Both the position numbers and the translations under genes were made by a program. A stretch of DNA of 64,000 nt, taken from assembly GCA_002238685.1 (NCBI GenBank), contig MPMV01000012.1:49904-113903 (forward strand), in the 5' to 3' direction. Position 1 is the first letter of the stretch; each line of letters begins with the position of its first letter. Below, in pieces: positions 46,024-55,019 of the stretch. The stretch is from a bacterium EF100-94H03 bin56 (GTDB lineage Bacteria > Pseudomonadota > Alphaproteobacteria > SP197). Below the pieces are notes generated by a model. That model had not been told where the DNA came from, made no database searches, and worked only from the letters and a program-made list of their open reading frames with translations.

Positions 46024-48033
46024 ATGCTGGGTATCGATACCGGCGGAACCTACACCGATGCCGTGTTGCTTGACACCACCCGGGGGGCTCTCGGCACGGC
46101 GAAGGCTCTGACGACACGGCACGACCTGACGATCGGCATCGCTGCTGCCGTCGATGCGGTGCTGGGCGACCATGCAGGCACCATCGCCCTCGTGTCGGTC
46201 TCGACCACGCTGGCCACCAACGCCATCGTCGAGGGCCGGGGCAGTCCGGCAGCGCTCATCCTCGTCGGTCACGCACCCGATGACGGCACCAGGAAGGATG
46301 TCACGAGTGCCCTGGCCGGAGGGCCCTTGATCCAGGCTCGCGGAGGTCACGATGCCCTGGGCGAGGAAACCGCTCCGCTCGATCTTGATCACGTGGAGGC
46401 CGGAGCTCTCAAGGTGTCCGGCACTGTCTCGGCCTTCGCCGTCTCCTCGATGTTCTCGGTTCGCAATCCCGCCCACGAAATCGCCGTGCGCGACATGTTG
46501 CGCCGGTCGACCGGCCTTCCTGTCTCCTGCGGTCACAGCCTGAGTTCCGAGCTCGATGCGCCGCGGCGCGCCCTGACGGCACTGCTCAACGCCCGGCTCA
46601 TCCCCATGATCCAGGAGCTCATCGTCACGGTCACCACGCTGATGACCAGCCGCGGGATCCGGGCCCCGGTCATGGCTGTCAAGGGTGACGGATCCCTGAT
46701 CGATGCCGCCACGGCCCTGGAGACTCCGGTGGAAACCATCCTTTCCGGTCCCGCCGCGAGTGTCATCGGCGCCCAGCATCTTTCCGGTCACGACAACGCC
46801 TTCATCTCGGACATGGGCGGGACCACCACCGACATCGCGCTCATCGAGAACGGACAGCCGAAACTCGTTACCAGGGGTGCGCGGGTCGGCGGCTACCACA
46901 CCATGGTGCGCGCGGTGGCCGCCTACACCAGCGGCCTCGGGGGCGACAGCGAAGTCCGCCTCGACGAGAAGGGGCGGCTGGTCATCGGTCCGCGCCGTGC
47001 CGTACCGCTGGCCCTCCTCGCCCACCGTCACCCCGGCGTCACCGACACTCTCGCCGGACAGGTGAGGCGTGCCTGGCCGCTGGAGTGGGACGGCGTCTTT
47101 GCGCTGCGCCTGCGCCGGCCCGCCAGCGAGCCATCCGGGCTCTCGCGGCCCCAGCGTCACCTGTGGGACGCGCTCGCTGAAGGCCCCGTCGCCATGGAGG
47201 AACTCTATCGCGACCGATCACCCAAGCTGTCACTCGAGGCCCTCATGGAAAGAGGGCTCGTCATCACGTCGCGATTCACGCCGAGCGACGCTGCCCATGT
47301 TCTCGGCATCCACGACGCCTGGGAAGGTGAGGCGAGCAAACTCGCGGCGCATCTGTGGCTGAGGTGGTGGGCCATGACCGGCCACACCGCACCGGACGAT
47401 CCACAAGCCTTCGCGCGTCTCGTCCTGGAGGAGACGCTGTCTGCCAGCGCACACGCACTCATCGAAGCGGCGATGCAGGAGGAACATGGGCTTCCACTGC
47501 CCACCGGACGTTCGGCCCATGCCCTGCTCCGGGCGGCGACAGCCGGCCGTGAGGGCACGCATTTCGCGCTCGATGTCCGTCTGCACCATCCGGTGGTGGG
47601 TGTCGGCGCACCTGCCGCAACCTACTATCCGCGCCTCGCCAGTCGCCTTCACACCGACATCGTGGTGCCACCCCATGCGGGCGTGTGCAACGCGGTGGGA
47701 GCCGTCGCCGGGGGGGTGGTGCAAAGGGCCGATGGACTGCTGACGTCGCCCCGGAGCGGCGTCATACGCTGTCATCTGCCTGAAGAGGTGACGGACTTCG
47801 ACGATCTCGAGGAGGCGGCACTCCATGCCAGCGGCGTTCTTGAACGCCTGGCGCATCAGGCAGCCGTGAGGATCGGCGCCGATGACATCACCGTGCGCGT
47901 GGACCGCAAGGACGAGATTGTGGCTTGCAAGGACGGCAGTTCGCTCTTCATCGAGAGCCGCCTTGCCGCCGTGGCAGCAGGCCGTCCGGCACTCGGCTGT
48001 CAGGCAGGAAGCGGCACGAAGCTTTCCTCGTAG
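46024..48033 (+). CDS. Hydantoinase/oxoprolinase family protein (HyuA type)
   Basis: 669 residues from ATG 46024 (MLGIDTGGTYTDAVLLD); a TTG at 46015 is an alternative. The actin-like ATPase fold is evident: phosphate-1 GIDTGGTYTD, VSTTLATNAIVEGRG, SGPAASVIGA, and phosphate-2 ISDMGGTTTDIALI. Family enzymes open hydantoin or 5-oxoproline rings with ATP, normally with a HyuB partner. No HyuB gene is present here. Its 3' end overlaps the dipeptidase gene tail to tail by 34 bases. Confidence 0.88.
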   Translation: MLGIDTGGTYTDAVLLDTTRGALGTAKALTTRHDLTIGIAAAVDAVLGDHAGTIALVSVSTTLATNAIVEGRGSPAALILVGHAPDDGTRKDVTSALAGGPLIQARGGHDALGEETAPLDLDHVEAGALKVSGTVSAFAVSSMFSVRNPAHEIAVRDMLRRSTGLPVSCGHSLSSELDAPRRALTALLNARLIPMIQELIVTVTTLMTSRGIRAPVMAVKGDGSLIDAATALETPVETILSGPAASVIGAQHLSGHDNAFISDMGGTTTDIALIENGQPKLVTRGARVGGYHTMVRAVAAYTSGLGGDSEVRLDEKGRLVIGPRRAVPLALLAHRHPGVTDTLAGQVRRAWPLEWDGVFALRLRRPASEPSGLSRPQRHLWDALAEGPVAMEELYRDRSPKLSLEALMERGLVITSRFTPSDAAHVLGIHDAWEGEASKLAAHLWLRWWAMTGHTAPDDPQAFARLVLEETLSASAHALIEAAMQEEHGLPLPTGRSAHALLRAATAGREGTHFALDVRLHHPVVGVGAPAATYYPRLASRLHTDIVVPPHAGVCNAVGAVAGGVVQRADGLLTSPRSGVIRCHLPEEVTDFDDLEEAALHASGVLERLAHQAAVRIGADDITVRVDRKDEIVACKDGSSLFIESRLAAVAAGRPALGCQAGSGTKLSS

Positions 48034-48959
48034 AAGCGGTACCAGTTCCGTCCCATGACACCGGCGATCTCGTCGGCCGTCATGCCGATGGCGCCGAGGC
48101 CCTCCTCGATGGCGCCAAAACAGAGATTGCTGGTGAACCAGGAAGGGAAAGGCGGAACGGCAGCGTTGCTGCTCTCTTCCCTGGTCCAGCGCCCGGTTCG
48201 CATCCATCCGATGACGCGATCGGGCTGATCCTGCACGAGATCCGAACCGATGCCGATACGGTCCATGCCGACCCGTTCACCGGTTTCCGCAACCATGCGG
48301 CAGAAACTCTCGAGACTGCACTCGGAGCCGTCCTTGAGGTGTGGCGGATAGAGGGAAAAGCCGATCATGCCGCCATTCACGGTTACCGCACGGATGGCAT
48401 CGTCGGACTTGTTTCGGGGCACGGGCCACCAGCTTGTCGGATTGGCGTGGGTGATGGCGATCGGCCGTTCGGACAAGTCCGCCGCCTCGATGGTGGAGCG
48501 CTCGCCCGAATGGCTCATGTCGATGGCCAGCCCGACCCGGTTCATCTCCCTGATCACCTCGCGGCCCATCCGGGTGACGCCCCCATCGTGATGCTCCTGG
48601 AACCCCGCCGCCAGGAGGGACTGGTTGTTGTAGGAAAGCTGCATGAAGCGGCCACCAAGAGTGTGGAGAATCTCGATGAGACCGATGTCGTCTTCCATGG
48701 GGCTGCAATTCTGGAATCCGAAGAAGACGGCGGTTCGCCCGGTCTCGCGGGCTTTCAGCACGTCGTCTGCCCACAGCCCGTGAAAGATGAGATCCGGGTG
48801 CAGCTCGAACCACCGGTTCCACCGCTCGATGTTGTGCACCGTTTCGCGGAAGGTCTCGTGGTAGGCGATCGTGACATGCACCGCATGCACCCCGCCCTCG
48901 TTCATCTGCCGAAAGATCCTCTCGGACCAGTTGGCATACTGGAGATTGTCGATCCTCAT
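48000..48959 (-). CDS. M19 (renal dipeptidase) family protein
   Basis: 319 residues from MRIDNLQYANWSERIF. M19 features are RMGREVIREMNRVGLAIDMS, the HSGERSTIEAADLSERPIAI segment, THAN (metal His), and a late IGSDLV (Asp). The N-terminal HxD ligand pair of zinc dipeptidases is absent (IDNLQYANW instead). This places it in a subgroup whose activity may differ. A GTG at 48995 would extend it by 12 residues. It is antiparallel to hyuA. Confidence 0.82.
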   Translation of the reverse strand: MRIDNLQYANWSERIFRQMNEGGVHAVHVTIAYHETFRETVHNIERWNRWFELHPDLIFHGLWADDVLKARETGRTAVFFGFQNCSPMEDDIGLIEILHTLGGRFMQLSYNNQSLLAAGFQEHHDGGVTRMGREVIREMNRVGLAIDMSHSGERSTIEAADLSERPIAITHANPTSWWPVPRNKSDDAIRAVTVNGGMIGFSLYPPHLKDGSECSLESFCRMVAETGERVGMDRIGIGSDLVQDQPDRVIGWMRTGRWTREESSNAAVPPFPSWFTSNLCFGAIEEGLGAIGMTADEIAGVMGRNWYRFYEESFVPLPA

Positions 48960-49120
48960 GGCCCAAGAGTGCATCCGACAGGCCTCAAGGTCCACATCGC
49001 CCGGGCCCGCGCACCAGGCATGGCGTCACGACTGAAAGGCCGTGCTGATGGTCGCCCGGATCCAAGCTGAAGCATTTTATGTTTGAATCTCATAACTATC
49101 GGGCATTATTGAAGAATTAA

Positions 49121-49360
49121 ATCCTAAGCCGGACGCTGAGAAAACTGCGCGGCACCCGTATCGCCTATGTGGCACAAAGTGCCGCGGCATCCTTCAACCC
49201 TGCTCACACCCTGATGCAGCAGTTCGTCGAGACGGCCCTCCAGGAGGGGATTGTGTCCCGTGCGGAGGCGGAAGCTCGCGCGCGCGAACTTTTCCGGCGC
49301 TTGCAGCTCCCAAATCCCGACAGTATCGGTGATCGCTACCCGCATCAGGTCTCGGGGGGG
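49121..49360 (+). pseudogene. Left fragment of an interrupted double-domain peptide-ABC ATPase
   Basis: The frame opens after a TAA at 49118-49120 and reads LRKLRGTRIAYVAQSAAASF, then NPAHTLMQQFVETALQEG, and stops at YPHQVSGG. That is the stretch from the Q-loop to the first half of the signature motif of a DppD-like domain. The first 80-90 residues with Walker A are missing, replaced by an unusually A/T-rich 50 bases (49070-49125). The remainder resumes at 51034, after the IS. Confidence 0.85.
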
Positions 49361-49438
49361 ACTCCCCACCATTTGTAAAGTTGTTTTCGGCGGGAGTTTG
49401 TGCCCGCCGATTTTGATGCGGCTGCATGTTGTTGCGAA

Positions 49439-50692
49439 TCACGCAGCACGGCTATGCCTCGAGCTATCGGGATTGAACATGGTCTGGTTTTCGAGCATGG
49501 CACAGGCCACGCAGAGAAGCCGATCTGCCACCGAGCGGAGCGCTCGGGCGTGACCGTGACTGCGGGATCGCAATGCTGCGTACTTGGTTTTGCTGACGGC
49601 GTCGTGTTGAACGGCGACGCTGGCCCAGTGATGGACCGCGTCCTGCAGCCGGTTGTGAGCTGCCAGGCGGCGGACCACGATCAGTGATTTGCCCGAACGC
49701 CTGGTGACGGGAGCGACACCGGACAAGCAGCGCAAGGCCTGATAGTCTCGTCTGAGCAGAGGGTCATGTGCTTCTGCGAGCAGCGTGGCGAGAACGATCC
49801 TGCCGACGCCGGGAAGCGAGTTCAGGATTTCCACGTCACGCTGCGCCGTTATTTCCGGCTGATGTTCCGGGGATGCCTCGGTTTGCGACAACGCCGTCAC
49901 CAGACGATCCATTTCGTGATACGCCCTGGCGAGTTGCTGTCCGACGACGGTGAGTTGCGCGAAGACCACCTCGACGTGGGCGACAGCGGCCTCTGTCGTG
50001 CCGGGTGCAACGGCGACCGCAGGCTCGTGAAGCCTCTCAAGCACGGTCTCGGCATTGATGCGTCGAACCCGATGGCGCTTCAGGAGGCTGGCGATGGTCT
50101 TGACGCGAATGCGCCGTGCCTTGTCGGGAGTTGGCGCGAGGCCCCAGAGTTCGCGGATCCAGGTCTTGGTAAGATCGTTTTCGATCTTGAGAAGTTGCGG
50201 ATAATAGCGCCAAAGCTGCTGACGGGCTCGATTGACGAGCCGGGTTCGATCGCCCGTGAGATCGTTGGCGATCCGTGTCCACTCGCGGAGCTCGATGATC
50301 TCTGGGGCAGCCGGATTGAGATGCCGGAATGCATGGTGATCGGTGCGCAAGGCATCACCGAGCGTGCGGGCATCACGTCGGTCGTCCTTGGCGCCGGCCG
50401 GAGAGAAGCGGTCACGGAACCGATCCAATTGCTTCGGATTGAGCGAGTGGACCATGAAGCCGCGTTCCATCATGGTCTCCACCACGGGTCCATGGGGGAT
50501 CTCGATGGCCATCCCGACAGCGTGTGGCTGCGCGCCAGTCGCATCGAGGATCCAGTTTGCCAGTTCCGCAAGGCCGGCCCCGCCGTGCCGGAAAGCTCGT
50601 TCTCCAAGGACACTGCCTTGCCTGTCCATGAGGCAGACCTGGTGCGATTCAGAGCCCCAGTCGATCCCCACAAAGAACTCAAGATCTTCCAT
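49439..50692 (-). CDS. IS110-family transposase (DEDD recombinase)
   Basis: 417 residues from MEDLEFFVGIDWGSESHQVC. The RuvC-like DEDD site is visible: Asp in GIDWGSE, Glu in MAIEIPHGPV, and the Asp pair in KDDRRDARTL. The C-terminal Transposase_20 domain has NSLPGVGRIVLATLLAEAHD and the nucleophile-serine region GVAPVTRRSGKS. All expected motifs are present, so the element is probably active. The start at 50692 lies well inside a longer open frame whose upstream part is the non-coding left end. Confidence 0.93.
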   Translation of the reverse strand: MEDLEFFVGIDWGSESHQVCLMDRQGSVLGERAFRHGGAGLAELANWILDATGAQPHAVGMAIEIPHGPVVETMMERGFMVHSLNPKQLDRFRDRFSPAGAKDDRRDARTLGDALRTDHHAFRHLNPAAPEIIELREWTRIANDLTGDRTRLVNRARQQLWRYYPQLLKIENDLTKTWIRELWGLAPTPDKARRIRVKTIASLLKRHRVRRINAETVLERLHEPAVAVAPGTTEAAVAHVEVVFAQLTVVGQQLARAYHEMDRLVTALSQTEASPEHQPEITAQRDVEILNSLPGVGRIVLATLLAEAHDPLLRRDYQALRCLSGVAPVTRRSGKSLIVVRRLAAHNRLQDAVHHWASVAVQHDAVSKTKYAALRSRSHGHARALRSVADRLLCVACAMLENQTMFNPDSSRHSRAA

Positions 50693-51033
50693 GGCGTTCC
50701 TTTCGATCAGTCTCCTCAACGGGCCGCCACGATGCCTTCCGGTCCCTGTACTGGCGCTCTCGGCGCAAACTCCCCACTGGGCGTCCATCATGGCCAGGGA
50801 TCGAGGCACAGGTCCCCCTCCCCCCCCCCAGGTGCTCAAGGCACAGGGGGCGATGGGTTGCTCTCGATCCCTTGGCCCGGCTCGTCCAGAATGGACGAGA
50901 ACCGTATGATGGCAGGAAGTCCTGATGAACTGCAGCTTCCCTCTGGCTTCCCCTCCGCGCAACGCGCTCCAGTGAAGCCAGAGGGAAGTTCCTACCGCCG
51001 ACACAGTCCGAGCGCTGTGAGAGGTACAGGGGG
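50693..51033 (-). ncRNA. Candidate bridge RNA in the left end of the IS110 element
   Basis: 341 non-coding bases between the IS end and the transposase start, the place where IS110-group elements encode their guide (bridge) RNA. It holds a perfect 15-bp inverted repeat (50936-50950 with 50974-50988, 23-base loop) and a perfect 8-bp hairpin (50881-50888 with 50892-50899). Two short matches to the element ends also occur: actccccac at 50769-50777 equals the right end at 49361-49369, and ggcacagggggc at 50840-50851 matches 51023-51034 at 11 of 12 bases. RNA ends are not defined. Confidence 0.5.
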
Positions 51034-52191
51034 CAGTTGCAGCGCGCAATGATCGCGATGGCTATGGCCTGCAGCCCCGATCTCCTCATCTTCGACGAGC
51101 CAACCACGGCGCTCGACGTGACGACACAGATCGAGGTGCTGGCCTCGGTCCGGGAAGCCATCGAAGCGTACGATAACACAGCGATCTACATCACCCACGA
51201 CCTCGCCGTCGTTGCGCAGGTCGCAGATAGAATCACCGTCCTCCGATACGGCGAGATCGTGGAGACGGGCGCGACACGCCAGATTATCGAGGACCCCAAA
51301 CAGGATTATACCCGCGCGCTCCTGTCGGTCCGCACAGCCCGTGGCGACGTGGCAGTACAGGGCGATGCCGAAACGATTCTCGAAATCGACGGCGTGACTG
51401 CCGCCTACGGCACGTTCATCGCCTTACGGGAAATCAGTATTTCAATTCGGCGCGGAAAGACCGTATCTGTCGTCGGCGAATCGGGCTCCGGCAAGTCCAC
51501 GCTTGCCCGCGTGGTTGCGGGGCTCCTGCCGCCGTCGCGCGGCGAGGTGCGGTTCGCCGGGCAGACCATTCCAACCAGAATCCGGGACCGGGACATCGAT
51601 ACGCTCCTCCGGCTACAGATGATCTACCAGTCGGCGGACACGGCCCTGAACCCGAAACATCGCGTTCGCAAGATCATCGGCCGGCCGCTGTCCTTCTGTT
51701 TCGGAATGCGAGGGCGGGCGCGCGACGAGCGGACCGCCGAGCTCCTCGACAAGATCGAGCTGGGCGAAGGCTATATGGATCGCCTGCCCGCGGAGCTGTC
51801 CGGCGGCGAAAAGCAACGAATTTGCATCGCGCGTGCGCTCGCAGCCGAACCGGATCTCATCATCTGCGATGAAATCACGTCCTCACTCGACCAACTCGTC
51901 GCCGAAGGCATCCTGAAGCTCTTGCAGAACCTTCAGAACGATTTGTCGGTGTACTATATGTTCATCACGCACGACCTCGACACGGTGAGGGCGATCTCGG
52001 ACCAGATCGTGGTGATGTACCAGGGCAGTGTGGTCGAGCAGGGACCGGCGAAGACGATCCTCACACCGCCCCACGAACCCTATACCGACCTTTTGCTGTC
52101 CTCCGCGCCTGAGATGGATCCCGACTGGCTTCCCCGGGTTCTCGGCCATCGGCAGACGCTGGCGACAAAAGGGGTGCGGATCGAGACGTGA
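51034..52191 (+). pseudogene. Right fragment of the interrupted double-domain peptide-ABC ATPase
   Basis: It begins QLQRAMIAMAMACSPDLLIF and carries the Walker B of domain 1 (LIFDEPTTALD). Domain 2 is complete: Walker A GESGSGKST, Q-loop MIYQSADTALNP, signature LSGGEKQR, a Walker B variant LIICDEITSSLD (Ile for Pro), and H-loop ITHDLD. It is a DppD-DppF fusion. An ATG at 51049 leaves a 380-residue frame that could still express domain 2. No permease or binding-protein gene remains beside it. Confidence 0.85.
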
Positions 52192-52207
52192 CCCCCTTCG
52201 GGAACCG

Positions 52208-53803
52208 TCAGGCCTCCTTGGGGCGGCATTCGTCTTCGGGAAGGGCTATGCTCAACTTCTTGCGGATCTGCCGGTCGGCCATCTCCGACACATGGGTCGG
52301 AAAGTGGGTGGGCAGGATCCTGTCGACCAGCCTGCATGCGTTTTCCAGCATCGTCGGTTTGCCCGCGCCGGACCAGTCGTTGAGGCTCGTTCGGTCTGAC
52401 AGTGCAGGGTAGAAAAAGTCCTTCTTCATGCGCGCCAGTGTTTCGGGCCGGCCCAGATAATGACCCGGGCCGTCGACGCAGACATCGCAAATGATTTCGA
52501 CGGCGAGTTCGTCGTCGTCGATCTCGAACCCCTCGACGATCCTGAGCGCACCGCCGATGATCTCGTTATCCATGACCAGACCGGGGAAGCTGCATCCCAG
52601 ACCGCCGGCAAGCGCACCTGCCGCACAGAACAGCACGTTTCCGCCGGAATTGCCCACCAGCGTGTGCTGGATGGCCTTCTCGAACCCCGATTGCGTATCG
52701 GGAAGCTTCGAATCCGTGCCGCCCGAGATTGTGCCGTTTGGCAGTCCGTAATAGCGCGCCATCTGGCTTGAAACCGAAGAAACGATTCCCTGTTCGGGGC
52801 TCCCGATGGTCGCCGCGCCCGTCCTGAGATCGGAGACCATGGGCCAGGTGCCGAGCAGGACTTGCGGATCGTCCACCACCTGGTGGGCGTAGACGAGCCC
52901 CCCAAGCACCTCCGCCATCGTCTGTACGATTGTGCCGGCCACCGAGACCGGTGCGGTTGCGCCTTGCTGTCCGGAACTCGTCAGCTGTACAGGCATGCCG
53001 CCCCTGAGCGCGTGTTCCAGCCCGAGGCAGGACTCAGGGGCAAACCTGAGAGGCGGTACGACGAAGGTGCAGGTGTTCAGGACGAACGGCCGACGCCGCC
53101 ATGCTTCCTCGCTTCCCGCAATCCAGTGACACATCTCAATCGATCGAGCGACATTCTCGCCGTTGAACCATGAGGAACTCACCGGCTTGCTGGTGCCGCG
53201 AACCGCCGCATAGCAAAGATTGATGTCGACATCGTCGACATCGTCGAGATCGGTTGGTGTTCCGAGCCTGTGGAACATGTGGATGCTGTCGAGCGTGTCG
53301 GTGATCCGCGCGAAGTCGTAGACGTCCTTCGTGGTGACCGGACGGATGTCGCGCGATTCCGGATCGACCACGCGAACCGAACCGCAACCCGTGGAGAAGT
53401 ATGTTTTCGAGCCAGTGGCGTCGAAGTCATGCTCTGGCTTCTGCCCGAAGAAGGTGAGCGATGTCCGGGCACGCGCAATAGTGTCCTCGACAAGGTCTCG
53501 GGAGAAGCAGATGCGACCCTTATCGGTTATCCAGCACCCCGCCGCCAGGAGATAGTCGCGCGTGGAGTCGGGAGCTTCGCCGAAACCCACGGTTTCCAGG
53601 ACGTCGAGCGCCGCGGAGTGGATCTTCGCCTTCTGATGATCGGACAGGGTCTGCATTGCGCCGCTGTCGAGGCCGCGGCGCGACGGTGACGCGGCTTCCG
53701 ATGCTTCGCTCTGCGCCCGACGCCGTCCGGCCCGTCCGCCGCTTCGGCGCCCTCTCGTTCCATCGCTCAAGGTCTTCCTCCGTCTTGCGGTACTGTCGCG
53801 CAC
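52208..53803 (-). CDS. Trimethylamine methyltransferase (MttB) family protein, non-pyrrolysine
   Basis: 531 residues from GTG 53803; the Arg/Gly-rich N-terminus (GRRSGGRAGRRRAQSE) is common in this family, and MQTLSDHQKAKI at 53656 is a shorter option. The TIM-barrel core is long and intact with no in-frame TAG, so it belongs to the MttB-like enzymes that demethylate betaines rather than trimethylamine. Such enzymes hand methyl groups to a corrinoid protein, but no corrinoid protein or activator gene is in the cluster. It ends the minus-strand catabolic cluster. Confidence 0.88.
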   Translation of the reverse strand: MRDSTARRRKTLSDGTRGRRSGGRAGRRRAQSEASEAASPSRRGLDSGAMQTLSDHQKAKIHSAALDVLETVGFGEAPDSTRDYLLAAGCWITDKGRICFSRDLVEDTIARARTSLTFFGQKPEHDFDATGSKTYFSTGCGSVRVVDPESRDIRPVTTKDVYDFARITDTLDSIHMFHRLGTPTDLDDVDDVDINLCYAAVRGTSKPVSSSWFNGENVARSIEMCHWIAGSEEAWRRRPFVLNTCTFVVPPLRFAPESCLGLEHALRGGMPVQLTSSGQQGATAPVSVAGTIVQTMAEVLGGLVYAHQVVDDPQVLLGTWPMVSDLRTGAATIGSPEQGIVSSVSSQMARYYGLPNGTISGGTDSKLPDTQSGFEKAIQHTLVGNSGGNVLFCAAGALAGGLGCSFPGLVMDNEIIGGALRIVEGFEIDDDELAVEIICDVCVDGPGHYLGRPETLARMKKDFFYPALSDRTSLNDWSGAGKPTMLENACRLVDRILPTHFPTHVSEMADRQIRKKLSIALPEDECRPKEA

Positions 53804-53828
53804 GTTCCGGCCGGACCGGACAATCCCT

Positions 53829-54563
53829 TCAATACATCGTTAAACCGCCGCTGACACTGATGACCTGACCCGTGATCCAGCGTGCGTCGTCTGAGACGAG
53901 GAAACTGACGACCGAGGCCTGTTCCTCGGGCAGTCCGAGCCGCCGGAAGGGTACCTGTCGCGTAATCCGTCGGACCATCTCGGGATTCTGTTCCTCGACA
54001 TCCCGCATCAGCGGCGATTCGGTGGGCCCAGGCGCGGTACAGTTCACGTTGATGTTGTAGCGCGCGTTCTCGCGCGCGAGGCTCTTTGCGAAAGCGCATT
54101 CGGCGGCCTTTGCGCCGGCATAGACGGCTTCGCCGCCAGTGCCGATTTTTGCAGCATCGGACGTGATGTAGACGATCTTGCCCGACTTCCGTTCGACCAT
54201 ACCCGGGAGCACCGCGTGGGTCACGTAGAGCGCGGCCAGGTAGTTGACCGCGACCACCTTGTGCCAGTAGTCCGAAGTCTCTTCCTCGAAGCGGGTACCC
54301 TTGCACCAACCGGTCGTGTTGACAAAGGCACTGATCGGGCTCAGGCAGTCTTCGGCCGCGGCCACAGCAGAGCGGACGGCGGCTTCGTCCGTCTGATCGA
54401 TCACCCACGTCTCTATTCGGGTTGTCGCTCGCGTCCGCGCCTTCGCCAACCCGTCTTCGTCGATATCGAATGCGGCGATATCGAAGCCGTCCGCGGACAG
54501 GCGCTCCACGCAGGCGCTGCCCATGGCGCCACCGGCGCCCGTAACGAGGGCCGTCCCCTTCAT
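53829..54563 (-). CDS. SDR-family oxidoreductase (FabG/BadH-like)
   Basis: 244 residues. NAD(P)-binding TGAGGAMGSACVERL at the start, NTTG in place of NNAG near residue 84, catalytic Ser in VYITSDAAK, and YxxxK as YAGAKAAE. It ends GQVISVSGGLTMY. It is a complete active-site set, so an active alcohol or 3-hydroxyacyl-CoA dehydrogenase is likely. It sits 25 bases upstream of the MttB-like gene. Confidence 0.9.
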   Translation of the reverse strand: MKGTALVTGAGGAMGSACVERLSADGFDIAAFDIDEDGLAKARTRATTRIETWVIDQTDEAAVRSAVAAAEDCLSPISAFVNTTGWCKGTRFEEETSDYWHKVVAVNYLAALYVTHAVLPGMVERKSGKIVYITSDAAKIGTGGEAVYAGAKAAECAFAKSLARENARYNINVNCTAPGPTESPLMRDVEEQNPEMVRRITRQVPFRRLGLPEEQASVVSFLVSDDARWITGQVISVSGGLTMY

Positions 54564-54689
54564 CGGTTTCTCCGTTCAGGCAATATCGTCGGTGCCAGTC
54601 TCCGACGTCGCGGGTCGGCAGCGCAATTCAGTTAATGTCAACACCTGCGTCGCCATTGTTTTGGGTGTGGCGGTTCCGCCGGTTGGTCC

Positions 54690-54992
54690 TCATTCCGCAT
54701 TTCTCAGGCGCTCGATCAGCCCGCCGTAGGCATCTGCATCGAGCGCGGCCATGGTGGTCGTCTCGACGGCCCCGAGACGGCCCAGGATCAGCAGAAATTC
54801 CGCCATGGCCTCGTCCGACGGCGCCCGGAACACGATGACATAGTCATACGCCCCGAGTGTCATGAAGTACTGCTCCATCTTGACCGACAGACGCTCCATC
54901 GCCGGCGTCAAGGCATCGCGGCGTTCGAAGGTCTTGGTGATCTCGGCCTTTCCTGCTTTCGTCAGCTTCACCAGCGACACGAACGTCTTCAT
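54690..54992 (-). CDS. GYD-domain protein
   Basis: 100 residues, a single GYD domain: MKTFVSLVKLTKAGKAEITK, MEQYFMTLGAYDYVIVFRAP, and DEAMAEFLLILGRLGAVETT. The family is ferredoxin-like in fold and of unknown function. The signature Gly-Tyr-Asp reads GAYD here. It lies 27 bases downstream of the second SDR and is probably co-transcribed; the 126 bases after it hold nothing recognisable. Confidence 0.82.
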   Translation of the reverse strand: MKTFVSLVKLTKAGKAEITKTFERRDALTPAMERLSVKMEQYFMTLGAYDYVIVFRAPSDEAMAEFLLILGRLGAVETTTMAALDADAYGGLIERLRNAE

Positions 54993-55019
54993 GGATCGGT
55001 CCCCTTCCCGGAGCTTGGT

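Larger units (their letters stand above)
49361..51033 (-). mobile_element. IS110-family insertion sequence
   Basis: About 1.67 kb, inserted between the codons for ...HQVSGG (ending 49360) and QLQRAMIA... (from 51034) of an ABC ATPase gene. Removing 49361-51033 restores the reading frame exactly. The ends lie in oligo-G tracts (49354-49360 and 51029-51033), so the boundary is ambiguous by up to 5 bases. There are no terminal inverted repeats, as is usual for IS110. The transposase is on the minus strand with a short 78-base right end and a long 341-base left end. Confidence 0.88.

Noticed and set aside
45919..47160. 413-codon minus-strand frame opposite hyuA that could look like a divergent partner
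   Set aside because: The + strand encodes the full HyuA motifs; the antisense translation has no domain.
49766..51052. 428-codon + strand frame across the IS110 element
   Set aside because: It is antisense to the transposase, which has all catalytic motifs on the minus strand.
52208..53803. Pyrrolysine-containing MttB
   Set aside because: The reading frame is complete without an in-frame TAG, so the gene belongs to the non-pyrrolysine branch.
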